NCBI GenBank assembly: GCA_950295325.1
Contig: OX485804.1
Location: 14,384,001 to 14,448,000 of the forward strand
From: Polytrichum commune
Lineage: Eukaryota; Streptophyta; Polytrichopsida; Polytrichales; Polytrichaceae
DNA length: 64,000 bases
Reading direction: 5' to 3'
Positions 1 to 10,855 of this stretch are shown here, piece after piece; the first letter of the stretch is position 1, and each line of letters starts with the position of its first letter. The notes under the pieces were generated by a model. It saw only the letters and a program-made list of their open reading frames with translations, did not search any database and was not told the DNA's origin. The position numbers were made by a program, and so were the translations under genes.

Positions 1-490
1 TGGAAGCCTCTATAGGTGGAAGTGGCTAGTGCAATTTGTTTTTGTGAAGTGAATTTCAATACATAGCAAACTTTCCCCTTAAGGTTGAGGCATCTTTAAT
101 TAATAAAATAAAATATTTTGCATTGATTTAATAGGAGTAATAGTTTAAGATTATTTTTCTTGCAACTAGCAACAAATTCTAAGAAGAATGCAATTTTTTT
201 TTTATGAATATGGAAATTGCTACAAATTTTTAGGTAGTTAATTTTAGGGTAACATGTAGTCAATCTATAGGTCAACCCATAACCGCTCATCTAAATGCTA
301 ATGCTTGGCTCTGACACTTATTACACTAGAAGGAATCCTGTCCAAATCAACCCTCCAGGGTAGCAGGAATTTCACTGTAAAATGGCACCGGTATGGGTGG
401 GTAGTGGTATGTCGTTGCAGTCCTCATGGCCTAGTTAAAAGCCGGGTGACGGACCCAAAAAGGCTCTGTTCACACCTTTTGGGGCTTCTG
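1..490 (+). repeat. Left member of an inverted repeat pair flanking the gene-fragment block (cut by window edge)
   Basis: This stretch resembles, in order and in opposite orientation, the DNA at 13,560-13,860. Shared landmarks are CTATAGGTGG near 11 (CTATAAGTGG on the other strand near 13,830), AAGGTTGAGGCAT near 80 (13,790 on the other strand) and ACACTAGAAGGAATC followed by TGTCCAAATCAACCCTCC near 323-355 (13,650-13,617 on the other strand). The left copy carries about 130 extra AT-rich bases between the second and third landmarks. In both copies a GGGT-rich segment follows on the inner side. It could be a long subterminal repeat of one large element or two independent copies of one repeat. 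The outer end is lost at the window edge, so no target duplication can be read. Confidence 0.6.
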
Positions 491-729
491 TGGGTGACGG
501 TCCCCATCCCAAGGGTGATGCATACCCTTTGCCCATTCTACCACAATGGGTGGGGTGGATTGGGTTTTGGGTGACATTGGGTAGGTGCCCTCTTGGTGAC
601 GTGCACCGGAATTGGGTGCTTTGTGGTGCGCACCATCTACCCGAATCGGTGGACATACCTAGATGGCCACCGTTGTGGGTGCACACATGCCATCCACCTA
701 TCATGTGATGACACATCCCACATTGGAGT

Positions 730-1200
730 ATATGGAGGGTATGACAAGTAGGGTAAGGGTAAGGGTTGGGTAGGTGTTGGGTAGCGGTCGGGTGGATGTT
801 GGGTAGCGGTCGGGTGGATGTTGGTAGCGGTCGGGTAACGGTCGGGTAGCGTTGGGTGGGTGTTGGGTTGGCGTTGGGTGGGTGTTTGGGTAGCGTTGGG
901 TGGGTGTTGGGGTAGCGGTGGGTAGCGTTGCGTCGGGTAGCGGTGGGTAGCGGTGGGTAGCGTTGGGTGGGTATTTGGGTAGCGTTGGGTAACGTTGGGT
1001 AGCATTGGGTGGGTATTTGGGTAGCGTTGGGTAGCGTTGGGTAGCGTCGGGTAGCGTTAGGTAGCGGTGGGTAGCGTCGGGTAGCGTCGGGTAGCGGTGG
1101 GTAGTGTCGGGTAGCGTTGGGTGGGTGTTGGGGTAGCGTTGGGTAGCATTGGGTAGCGTTGGGTAGCATTGGGTAGCGTTGGGTGGGTGTTGGGTGGGTT
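730..1200 (+). repeat. G-rich minisatellite built on GGGTAGCGTT / GGGTGGGTGTT units
   Basis: About 470 bases of degenerate tandem repeats built from 6-11 base units such as GGGTAGCGGT, GGGTAGCGTT and TGGGTGGGTGTT. Runs of three G recur every 6-8 bases on the plus strand, so the tract could form G-quadruplexes. The array leaves a long reading frame open on the minus strand, giving a P/T/N/Y/R-rich low-complexity translation; I treat that as a by-product of the repeat, not a protein. A related, less regular GGGT-rich segment lies inverted at about 13,260-13,540. Confidence 0.85.
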
Positions 1201-1619
1201 ATCCATATCTTATGTACTCATTGCCACGACCTTCCAGCAAGTTCACACATTGAGTTGAACTTGTATGTGCATGTATCCTCGACTATAATTTAGTGCAAAG
1301 ACATTGGAGAGTGGGAAATGCATCCATATCCAATAGCAACTCAAGTGGGCAAGGGACAATGTCCTGAATTGTTATTGTTTCTTGAATTTCCTTCTCAACA
1401 CACAAATATTCAACAATTTCACATACCCAAGTGGGACACAGTATACATGTCAAAACTGCATCTGGATAATCCCCTTGAAGAAGTGCATTTCCCAAAATCT
1501 CCAAAAGTGACAAAACGAATTCGGGCTCTGCTCGCTGTGCTTGGCTCTTGATGGACTACTGGCGACATATTTTTGGGGAGCTTGTAGATAGAACATCCAT
1601 CGCTTCTTGACAATGCCAC

Positions 1620-4471
1620 CCATTTGTGGGTGTCAAGCTGATTCATTGTCCTCCCACCATAATTCTGTAGATTCAGATCCAAAGTTGGATTAGAGATAAT
1701 GGAATGCAAAGATATACAAAAAAAAAAAACCTAAACTGAAGCTTTTGAGATGTGGATAGACAATGCAAGGTAGCAAGCAATATTAAAGATGATAAGTAGC
1801 TCGCACAGATGAAAATTAGTACCAGGAAGTCAGGAGTTCTCACCATCACTGTGAAGTGTGTTTCATATTCCGACAGGCTACTGGGCTCTGTTGTGTATAC
1901 ATTATTTGAGAAACGACCCTGCTCAAAGTATTCCTCATCAGTATGGCCATCCACTTCTGTTGATTGAATTTCTATTTGCTTACTATTACTTTCTACACTC
2001 TTTTATGTCACAGCTGCTGACAAAAGATGCTGTCATTGCTGACACATTACACAAACAAGACATGTATTAATCTGGAACTGACTAAAGTAGTAAGTAGTGT
2101 CATCACACCTGATATTCAATGAGCAAAAACATATGACTTACCCAGAAAACATCACATATAAAAATTTCAAAGGGTTGCACACTCCTCAGCAGAACAACAT
2201 AGCGAAGATCAAACTTTCTCCCGTGGAATAATGCTGGTTGGTCGATATACTTCTGACCAATTTTGGGTCCAGTTTCCACTAGCCTCACTAGTGCTGGCAA
2301 GCTCCCTACAATAGATGTATCAATGGTGCGGGCCATATTCTAGGGCTTGACAATCCACAAGTTGTTTTCATTCTTCTCTTCTCGTTCTAAAAAGTCACCA
2401 ATGAGAGCAGGTAGCTGTCGCTCCATATTGTATGTGGGTTGTAACCAAGATGGTGACCCAAAAGCCTGACAATGAAATCAGACAAGATCTCTCCTTGAAC
2501 CTTACAAATGGAGGTCTACAAAGGTCTACAAATTTCTACTTCACAAGTTAACATGTGTCCAGTAGAACGTCTGCAATGAGCGTCAGTCAAAGATGTGATA
2601 ACCCCACCTTGGCTGACTAGAGAATTCTCTACATATTGAGTAAAAAATTCTGCCATTCGTAGACAAACTCTGCAAAATTTTGACTTACAAGACTGCATCT
2701 CCCACTTTAAGGTGCCCACATTTCAAAACTTATATTGGTTATAAATGGTTGATAAACTTGAACTTTCAATGTTGAAGCACATTCACAAATAACTCAAGCA
2801 GTACATGCAAAACCTTTTCCTATCATCTTAACAACAAACCTACAACTTCAAGGTGTACTCGGTGAGTTGGGAGAACCTTCTGCATAGTGTCCGCCAAGTT
2901 ATGCTTCATAACAATACACGCCTCTGATGGGAACTGATTGACATATTGGTGTGGTTTAATCCCTGCTGCTTTGCAAAACTCATCCTCTATTTGCATATGT
3001 GTCCAGATGATGTTGGCATCCTTTGGTTCATCCACTGCATATGCACACAAGACAAAAACCCTAAAGCTTATTTCAAATTCCAGAGTCAACAGTTTTTGCA
3101 CAGGTTCTTCCTCATCCTCATAACTACTTTCATTACCACCACGCCTAAATGTGCAGAAGATACTGGCCACACAGCGAAAAACTATCAAGTTGAGGTTTGA
3201 TTACACAGAAAGGTATAAGCAAGTATGCTTTCAAGATCAAAATGTTCCAGATTTTGTTCTCAAAAGAACAGCATCTGCCCTTGTGCCTTGAAAGTTCAAG
3301 CCTAGAATTCTCAGACCTGAACCTTGCCTTCATCTCAAAAGGCAAGTGACAGGCACTGTTGAGTCAGTGTTGATACATACCCTTCAAGGTTTAATATCTT
3401 TGCAGTGCTAACTGACTTAAAAGTGATACGTTAAACATTCATTCAACTCAAAACCCATCCTTTTAAGTCTTGCTACTATATAAAATACAAACAAAAGATT
3501 AAAGCTGAAACCATGTGTTTTATGAGCATTAATTCAATGTAGTAGCTTCATGTGATTAAATCAACGTGAAATCAATGTTAATGTATGGATATAGGAGTTT
3601 GCTATTCAAGATATATGAGCAGCAAGACTTCCATCCTGAGAACAAATACTCCGAGTTGAAGGAGCATTATCAGCTCGCGGTTCCTTGACAACAACTTGCA
3701 TTAGCTGGTCACAGTGTGACTTATATGCCTGCAACAATCCAAACAAGTCAATCATCACACTCCATACCATCTAGTTCACACTGCAGCAGGCCGGATAAAG
3801 CCAAAGACTGATTCCACCTAACAACTCCCAAAGTTATAGACTCGCCAGGGCATGTTCATTAGTTTATAAAGGGGTATATGCTTGCATGCCTGTTTGAGAA
3901 CACTAGGAGGAGTATGAAACCAGGCAGTCAATCTGGAAGATCGTTGTTGTTCCTCTCCAATCCCAAATAGATAATCTCGAGTACACTCCTCTCCATTGTC
4001 AATGTCTTGGCAAGGCCACAGCAGCGAATAACTGCAGCAAAATCCACACATGAACTGGACAACTTGAGTAGGGCTAGTGATTGGGGGAAAAGAAATGTCT
4101 CTATACAACTCTAAATTTGACAAGTTATATCTTTGAGAAGACAGGCCCTTCAGGGTTTGTTCAACCTCTGATAAATCAACCTCTAACATTTTCTAATCGC
4201 TTCTGTGGAGGCCAAGAAGCTCTCCACAAGAGCACAGCAAACAAGATCTATGTCTTCCCAGTCCCAAAAGATAGTATTATATACCCTTTGGCATGATAGC
4301 TCAACTGAACACACATAAAGGAACTAGCAAGTATAAAAACATCACCAGAACAAAGATACCAACCTGATTGCAGACTCAAGTGTACCATTGGGTAAGTACA
4401 TGAAAGGAGCAACTCGGAAATTGGGTGTATCACTGTGGCGGAGTGATGAGCCCAATTCATCCATCACATAC
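1620..4471 (-). pseudogene. TTLL12: TTLL12-like tubulin-tyrosine ligase gene, partial, with an in-frame stop
   Basis: TTLL12 proteins carry a C-terminal tubulin-tyrosine-ligase-like ATP-grasp domain and in plants act on or bind tubulin. Exon-like blocks on the minus strand follow the family order: 4471-4364 (YVMDELGS, RHSD, FRVAPF), 4031 to about 3880 (LLWP, GEECTRDYLFG, RLTAWFHTP), about 3140-2877 (DANIIW, QYVNQFPSEAC, MKHNLADT), 2467-2142 (WLQPTYNME, GPKIGQKYI, GRKFDLRY, DVFW), 1918-1844 (RFSNN, YETHFTVM) and a weak block from 1674 (NYGGR). GT-AG borders fit at 4364/4031, 2877/2467, 2142/1918 and 1844/1674. In the family motif KPWNMARTID the Trp codon is TAG here (2340-2342), stopping the protein ahead of most of the ligase domain. 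The C-terminal SRAMYGVD and CPDC region and the N-terminal half were not found. It is most likely a pseudogene or captured fragment; a base error at one position cannot be excluded. Confidence 0.9.
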
Positions 4472-4596
4472 CTGAGAGAATTGCCATGATTTAAAAAAGT
4501 GAGGTTGAAGAGACAATGGTTACAGTACTAGATGCATTTACAGTCAAATTTGGTCATTGTCAACTACATTTCTACAGGTAGTAGAGTCACTCAGCT

Positions 4597-5165
4597 AATC
4601 TGAAAATTCTTCCAAGCTTGATGAGATAACTCTTGTTCTAAGCCTTTGCTTAGAGAACATCTCTATTATACTGTCCCACCAATCCCTCAAGAATCCTTGA
4701 TGGCCCTTGATCTGGACGGAGACTTGTTTCTCCCGAAGTGTGTGGTGTGAGTATTCCACCACAAACAAATGCTCGCGAGTCACTGGAGCACTAGCTTTGT
4801 GCAGGGCAGGAGACAAAGAGACTTGAGATTGAATGCTCTCAACCCACTTCCGCAGCAAGTCATTGACTACCTGCAAACCGAAAGGAAGAAAAACTGCACA
4901 TGTCAAGTACTCATCGCTATTGTGCAAGTGCAGCAATTTCAACAAAATAGGGGGCACAATAGACATTGAGATCATCTTCACTTCGAGGTATTTGCAGAAT
5001 TCCAGTTTTCAAACATTCTTATGCATGTGTGAGGACATTCTCTTTCTATTCTATCCTCAAGTACACACATGAATGCCATCGAGCATAGTCAAGTGGTAAG
5101 CTCTCATCCATCAACACCTCATTGTAGCTTATCTTCTTCAGACACAAAGCCTTTTCCATCTACCT
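4597..5165 (-). other. Unidentified exon-like coding blocks upstream of the TTLL12-like fragment
   Basis: Two blocks read like protein on the minus strand. The first runs from a good acceptor (TTTGCAG at 4871) through 4870-4597 and contains VVNDLLRKW, REHLFVVEYSHH and LRDWWDSIIEMF before a stop. The second, about 5150-5065, contains KISYNEVLMDESLPLDYARW. The composition is that of a globular soluble protein with no transmembrane stretch. I do not recognise the family. The blocks could be 5' exons of the TTLL12-like gene or a fragment of yet another gene; the leucine-rich repeats expected in plant TTLL12 N-termini are not seen. The rest of this 0.8-kb stretch looks like intron. Confidence 0.35.
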
Positions 5166-5301
5166 AAGATTCAATTAAAGGCGTGCGTCCTAGATGGAAT
5201 CATTCTTGGGTTATCTGGATTACCTAAGCATTATTTCATTTGCATCAGAACCTTGATAGGCAATTTAAGAATGTTATGTGATGTAGTGACAGGAATATCA
5301 C

Positions 5302-6745
5302 CTCTGGAGCTTCATGGTGGGGACAATGACCAGCGGGACTCAATTCATAGTAGATTGCATTAGGGTTCCGTTGCTTCGCACGTTGACCCCAGAATGGCAC
5401 CACCCATGGATCTTCCTTCCCATAGATCATGCACACAGGTATTTTCTCATCTTTCAACCTGTGCAGCTCAGTAAAGAAGTTTGGTAAGACACTTCAGAAA
5501 ATAATACTTACAGCTAGATCAAGGACCTATGAGCTCTGAATTATTAAATTACATTTTGACAGGAAAATTGTATACCACTGCCGTTTACATCAAACAAAGA
5601 ACTTTGTGTTGACAGTGGCAACAACGTTTTCAGTAATTAAAAATAACAAAGTACCGGATTAGATTTTCGCCAAAATCTGTGTGGGCTCGAGGAGCAAACA
5701 AGATGGAGGCAAATGCAGCTGCAGCAGCTGGATGATCTGTGGCCTTTAATATATGCTTCACTAACTTGTCATCTATGGCAGTGCGGTCAGCATACACAAG
5801 CTCCAGCAGCCTTCGTATAAATTGTGGCTTTCAAAGAAAATTCCACCTGAATCAGAGTACACAAACACCATCTTTCTTCAAATAACAAACCTATCAAAAT
5901 CATGTAGACGTAGTAAAAGTGACCTTGTAAAAGCGTCAAAATTACCATTTATTGTATGAGATTTAAAAAAAAATGGAATACATATGTGCATGTAGAAGCC
6001 AGAAAATTTCTGGTAACATTGTACAGGGAAATAACATCACATGTAGGCAATGAATCTTCTCACACAACATGAAGATTAAAAGATACAATTACCTTCGACA
6101 CATATACTCACAAAAATGAAACACTTCGTAGTTAACTAATAAAGAGCTTCAGCCAAACTAAGATGAACTCACCAGATTTGTGTTATGATTTTTGCGAAAG
6201 CAGGAACAGGGCCCAGCCCTGCCCATGGCACAACCCTTGCCAACAGGGGATACCGTCGCACGTTTGGCATAAATGCCCAAAAGGGAGTTGCATTCAACAG
6301 AGTGATTCCTTTCACTAAATCTGGCCTTGTTGCTGCAAAGTAGGTGCCAACATAGCCACCTAGCGAATTTCCAACCACATAGACCGGCCCACCAATAACC
6401 TATATCACATCAAGAATACAACCTTGAAATAAGGTGGCTACAACATCTTAAGTTCATCATCTTTCCTCCACATACATAATTGACTCTACAATGATTAGAA
6501 AATGATTGGTGGTACACACTGACCTCCTCCACGAAAGCTTGAACTTGGTCTCGCCATGTATCAACTGAATAAACCAGTTCTTGCGCCCAAGGCTCGACAG
6601 TTTTTCCAAAGCCCCAATCACCTAGTTCTGCTTTCACCTGGCCTTCGACAACCTCCTCTATTTGTTGCTCTGATGCAGGGGCCGGATCGTGAGATGGCCA
6701 AGAATTTCCCTGGCCCAAAAAATCCATGGCCCACACACAATACTC
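5302..6745 (-). pseudogene. PPH: Pheophytinase (chlorophyll breakdown alpha/beta hydrolase), lacking 5' and last exons
   Basis: Pheophytinase removes phytol from pheophytin in the chloroplast during chlorophyll breakdown. Four exon blocks match it: 6745-6524 (VWAMDFLGQG, DWGFGKTVEPWAQELVYS, WRDQVQAFVEEV), 6399-6173 (nucleophile elbow GNSLGGY, ATRPDLVKGITLLNATPFW), 5827-5655 (LLELVYADR, HPAAAAAFASILFAP) and 5458-5302 (IPVCMIYGKEDPWV with the acid residue, SPAGHCPHHE with the catalytic His). The Ser, Asp and His of the triad are all visible. The transit peptide, the upstream strand with the oxyanion glycine loop and the last exon (family ending like NYLMRGW) are absent. The obvious donor at 6173 leaves phase 2, while the block at 5827 opens in phase 0, so either a splice site is misplaced or the frame is broken. 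The 5' edge abuts a 2-hydroxyacid dehydrogenase exon within five bases. I read it as a gene fragment. Confidence 0.88.
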
Positions 6746-6749
6746 CTAC

Positions 6750-6894
6750 CTTCCAATCCAACACCATACTGCAAAAACAGCTTCAAGTGTTTGGCACGGG
6801 CAATCACCGCGGCATCAAGGCGCATCATCCTGGGCACACAGACATCATAGTCCTCTATCTTCTCAGGCACTTCCTCCCTGGGCCAAGCATCCAA
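6750..6894 (-). pseudogene. Single exon of a D-isomer-specific 2-hydroxyacid dehydrogenase
   Basis: A 145-bp exon (48 codons plus one base) has a plausible acceptor (AAATTAG before 6894) and donor (GTAGGAG after 6750). It contains EEVPEKIEDYDVCVPRMM, then VIARAKHLKLFLQYGVGLEG. This matches the N-terminal catalytic part of the plant hydroxyacid dehydrogenase family typified by Arabidopsis At1g72190, where MQYGVGLDG is followed by VDIDAA in the next exon; that next exon is not here. Instead the sequence runs directly into a pheophytinase exon in a different frame. No NAD-binding GxGxxG domain or catalytic His lies nearby. It is a one-exon remnant, not a functional gene. Confidence 0.78.
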
Positions 6895-7272
6895 CTAATT
6901 TGTAATTGCATTGCATCAGTACTTCACAACAATAGGGCGCTCACAGCTGCCCGGAAATGCCCACAAATTAGTTACTGCCCCTACTTATTTAAGTTTCCCC
7001 AAAAAGCCAAAAAGCAATGCACATTGGCAGACATAACCCTCCAAAGCTGAGGCACCCATCCCAGGTGCAAGAACAGCTGCTAACCCATCTCAAGAAGGGG
7101 AAAAACCCGAAAGTGAACTGAAATTTCCCTCACCTATTAGAACAGGGATAACCTAACTTATGACAATTCAATTTCTCCTGGAATATGCTTTAGAACATGC
7201 ACAAGAGTATGTTCAGATGGCACATCCATGAATAAGGGTGACATGGGCTACTGAAACATGTGTAATATTTAC

Positions 7273-7632
7273 CTTGGCATGTCCAATATGCAAGTACCCA
7301 TTAGGCTCCGGAGGAAACCGAGTATGGGTCTTGCCACTAATTGCCTTCAAATGTTTCTCTAGCCTTTCACGGGTATTATGTGGCCGCATAATTGTCCCAT
7401 CACTGAAAAATATCTCTGTATGCACCTGTAAAACCAACAATATTCCTTGTCAACACTCAAGGGCACAAACCAACAATGAAGAATAGCAGATAGGGGTTCA
7501 AAAGAAACGCAAGTAAAGAAATTTTACCAAGATATTGTCTGCAGGCTTTGGAAAGATGGAGTAAGGCTCATTTTCTTCTATAGCAGCTGCAACTGTTGTG
7601 GCCTGCTCTGCCCCTGGATTAGCAGCTGCTTC
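7273..7632 (-). pseudogene. Glutaminyl-tRNA synthetase fragment (two exons, includes the HIGH motif)
   Basis: Glutaminyl-tRNA synthetase charges tRNA-Gln. Two in-phase exons are seen. The first, 7632-7528 (35 codons), is an Ala/Glu-rich linker ending YSIFPKPADNIL. The second, 7425-7273 (51 codons), reads [18 protein letters not shown], then [20 protein letters not shown] and HAK. The class I signature HIGH region is intact, and GT-AG borders are clear (TTTTACAG before 7425, GTAAAT after 7273). The following exon, which in this enzyme begins AMF(V/I)DFG, is not found in the 380 bases before the dehydrogenase exon. The KMSKS loop, anticodon-binding barrels and the plant N-terminal domain are also absent. 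The linker exon may instead be spliced to the unidentified exons at 7.75-9.56 kb. Confidence 0.88.
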
Positions 7633-7745
7633 CTGCACAGTCCACCCACTAACTCTACTTAGAGAATCTGGGATTTTGAATATTTATTACATTTTCGTGT
7701 CCCATTGGCAAGGCCTTCCTAAAGATGAGGTACCTGTTCCAGGAG

Positions 7746-9557
7746 TGGCATCACCTGCTGAAACAATGGTGAGCTAACACTCTGGAACTGTTTCATTTGT
7801 TTCAGTGCCATCTCCGCTTGGAAGCTCCGCATCAACAACATCAATCTTGGAATGCTAGCTTGAAAGATTCCAAAGTCAAACGCAACTGAAAAAGTACCAG
7901 TGGATTCGTATCAAGGCATTTATGTGTTGTAGCCAAGAGAAGCAAAACCTCTGATGACAGGAAGTAGACACTTAGGTCTTTCCCTTTTGGTAATTCCACA
8001 GGAGAGAAAAGGGGATGAAAAACCAAGCAGGCTAGATTAAAGAACGAATGAAGTAAAAAAAAAAAGATTCAGGTTTAAATTAGTGCCTTCATCCAAGTTC
8101 ATAACAATCAACTACAATTAGCTTCTTTTTTCCCAATGAAACACCCAGAAATGAAATCCTTTTTACTAATGTAACAACAAATAGACATGTAAATGACATC
8201 AGTGATTATAGCGAACTGTTGCAAGGATTTACATACCTCAAGTCGAAGAGCTGGTGATGCAGTGAGTTGTGTCAGCAAAGGCCCAAAATTTTGTGCCGTA
8301 GGTGCTATAACTGGTGATAAAAGGGGGATTGCACTGTTAGCTGACTGCATGGAAGTAATCAAAAGTTAGGTAGAACACCAAAACGGCTTCAGGCATAGTC
8401 AGAAAAACACAAATAAGTCTACAATATTGTGTTAATTAGAAGAAAGAAACATGAAGACCACTTGTAGTGTAGAGTGTGCCTTTGTGTAGAGCTTTTCCAT
8501 TCGGCCTATAGCATGTGCAATATGTTTGCTGAGTATTCAAGATCAAAGTCATTTTAGTGATATTGCGCAATGGTAGTTGTTTGAATCTACAACCTATCTA
8601 CACTGGGACACAATGAAAACTCATCACACGAAAATGCACAACATCACCCATCAAGGAAGTCTCCTTAGTGGTTGGCCAACTTAAGCAAAAGAAGTGAAAA
8701 AGCTGTCCAGGAAGACTTTTTGGAATGAAACCTGGAGCAAGGGCGGACATGATAGCTTAAGAATTACTTTATAAGGTCACTTCAACTAGAACTGCAACAT
8801 GAAGATGGTACTAGGTTCACCTTATTGTTGCAAGACATGATGACATTTCCTTGCCGTTGAACTGCATATCTAGCTCCTGGGGGAGTACAGCATCGCAAAA
8901 CAAATGTTGAGTTGAAGAGCTCTCATTGATCACCTTTGAGACATCCTGATAAAGGGCGGACATGATAGCTTAAGAATTACTTTATAAGGTCACTTCAACT
9001 AGAACTGCAACATGAAGATGGTACTAGGTTCACCTTATTGTTGCAAGACATGATGACATTTCCTTGCCGTTGAACTGCATATCTAGCTCCTGGGGGAGTA
9101 CAGCATCGCAAAACAAATGTTGAGTTGAAGAGCTCTCATTGATCACCTTTGAGACATCCTGATAAAGATCATCTGACTAACTACAAGCAAAGTGCTCATT
9201 CCTAAAAAACTGAGTCAGAGAGGGTCAATTTAGCATCAAGTCTAGTTGAAGACCTTGATCCCTTATTTGGTATTCTATCATTCCATTGAAAACAACAATG
9301 GTTGCAGGACGGGGAGAAGGAATTAGCATTGGTAGAGCAGGGAGAGCCGTTTCAACGGGGACGATCCCAGAGGACCCCGATGGAGATGGGAAACCCAAGC
9401 AGTCCAGCATTCCCTTCGCCGCCAAAGAAACCTCGTACTCGTGGATGAGAAGTTTCATGGTTTCCAATTGGCTCTGCAATTTGTGGTTCACAAATGCAAG
9501 TTGACAGCCCACAACCACAATCTCACGCTCTATCTGGTCACCCTCGGAGCCAGACAT
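7746..9557 (-). CDS. Unidentified multi-exon gene with a tandemly duplicated exon
   Basis: A coding-like first exon opens at ATG 9557-9555 (MSGSEGDQIEREIVVVGCQ, then KLQSQLETMKLLIHEYEVSL, later a Pro/Leu-rich ALPALPMLIPSPRP stretch) and runs to about 9260. Next come two identical 125-bp exons (9158-9034 and 8945-8821; DVSKVINESSSTQHLF, then LPQELDMQFNGKEMSS), a 108-bp exon at 8344-8237 (PLLSPVIAPTAQNFGPLLTQ) and a block at about 7830-7746. The last block reads either as FQAEMALKQMKQFQSVSS, ending at a donor, or in another frame as an acidic C-terminus ending PSGDGTETNETVPEC and a stop. The early helix may form a coiled coil. I do not recognise the family. Because 125 is not a multiple of three, using both duplicated exons would shift the frame; exclusive use of one, or loss of function, is expected. 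Confidence 0.35.
8741..9166 (-). repeat. Perfect 213-bp tandem duplication containing one exon
   Basis: Bases 8741-8953 are repeated at 8954-9166 with no difference that I can see. Each unit holds one candidate 125-bp exon (8821-8945 and 9034-9158) with its acceptor (TTATCAG) and donor (GTGAAC), plus flanking intron. The identity points to a recent duplication or to an assembly artefact of the same length. Confidence 0.93.
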
Positions 9558-9599
9558 CACGAAAGGTGGACAACAAACAACCTCCAAAAAATGGCATCG

Positions 9600-10855
9600 A
9601 AACAGCTTGCACAGGGGAAGATGTGTATTCCGGTTTAGGGTTTGGGGGAAAACAAGTGGGTGTGACTGTGCGGGCGACTATTGACCACATGCCAAAGATC
9701 CAGTTCGGGTGAACCCTGGTTCTTTCTTTCCGGGGGGAATGCTTACATTATATACTTGCCCTTTGGCTCTCACCCAGACGATATGGGTTTAACGCGCGTT
9801 TGTGCTTTTCTAGTAGTAATGCTTATGCAAGTACAGAGAAGATACAAGCAACAAAGTTTGGCTTTTGCGTTTCTGCACAAGTGATATTTAATTAGTTTGA
9901 ATATCCACACTAGCCACCTTCAGCCCCCACATAATGACCTTGTTGTGAGGTTTGAACTGGTTTTTGTATATTTACAAGATATTCATGCTATATGTTCATG
10001 CGAAAACCCCTCCTTTTGTCTCATTTTTCCAGGTGTTGGCAATAATTATTGGAACTCCAGAAAGAGGAGATTGGAAAGCATGCAAATTAGAAGTGTCTGA
10101 AGAGAGAGCACTCGCTGACCAGTTCAAAAAACAATTTCAAAAGTTTGATCCAATGACTTGACACTTGTTCTAGTGAAATGACATTTCCATTCTAGTGAGA
10201 ATTTATCCATTGAGATTTTGATGAGCATGGGCGGCAGTGAATTTGCATAGGTGGCAGCCCAATTACATATCAATCTTACCACCAGATCCTATACAAATGT
10301 AGAGAAGTTTTTGGATTTTGTCAGGAAGCATTACCTGGACGAACTGATGGCTTTCATCAGGATCTTAGCTCGTCTACCACACAGATCCCTGAATCAAAGT
10401 GGCATGTCAGTGAGCAAGCAACTGACAACCTCCTCAAATTGCATTGGAATCTCTGAAATGGGAAGAAGTCTTAGTGCAAAGTACTCTACTGAATTGTGTT
10501 GGAATTGTGAAAGGTGAAATACATATGACTTGGTGTGCTTGTGCAGTATTACCAATGGGGCTTGAATACTCCTACTGATACTCCAAATCACGTATCCTGA
10601 ATAATGGCTTGCATTGAGCATTCTTGTGTTGGGCAAGTTTGTCTTTTAAGGTGAAGCTGATGGCAAGAAAATGAGCCCAACAATTATCAATTATCATTCA
10701 GATAATGGCCACATGTTGGGTCAGTAATTCCTGAGAAAAGTTTCTTGTTCGCATGAGCACGGTCTGGACTTGCAAGGTGTCCTTCAGCGCCAACATTGAT
10801 AATCCAAACCTTCATTGCAAGTGAGCATCTTCATATGAGCTGGGATCTATGATCG
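9600..10855. other. No gene identified; one possible orphan exon
   Basis: Between the divergent unidentified gene and the PEPCK remnant I find no known family. One plus-strand block after a TTCCAG acceptor at about 10,030 reads VLAIIIGTPERGDWKACKLE and continues to a stop at 10,161. Another open stretch at 10,251-10,517 contains VEKFLDFVRKHYLDELMAF. Neither has a recognisable domain. They could be exons of a captured gene or chance. Confidence 0.3.

Noticed and set aside
435-1169. Long minus-strand open frame rich in P, T, N, Y and R
   Set aside because: It is the read-out of the G-rich minisatellite; other frames over the same array are open too, and no domain is present.
1283-1709. Minus-strand open frames downstream of the TTLL12-like exons as a continued C-terminus
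   Set aside because: Apart from NYGGR at 1674 the translation does not follow the TTLL12 family, and the SRAMYGVD and CPDC motifs are missing.
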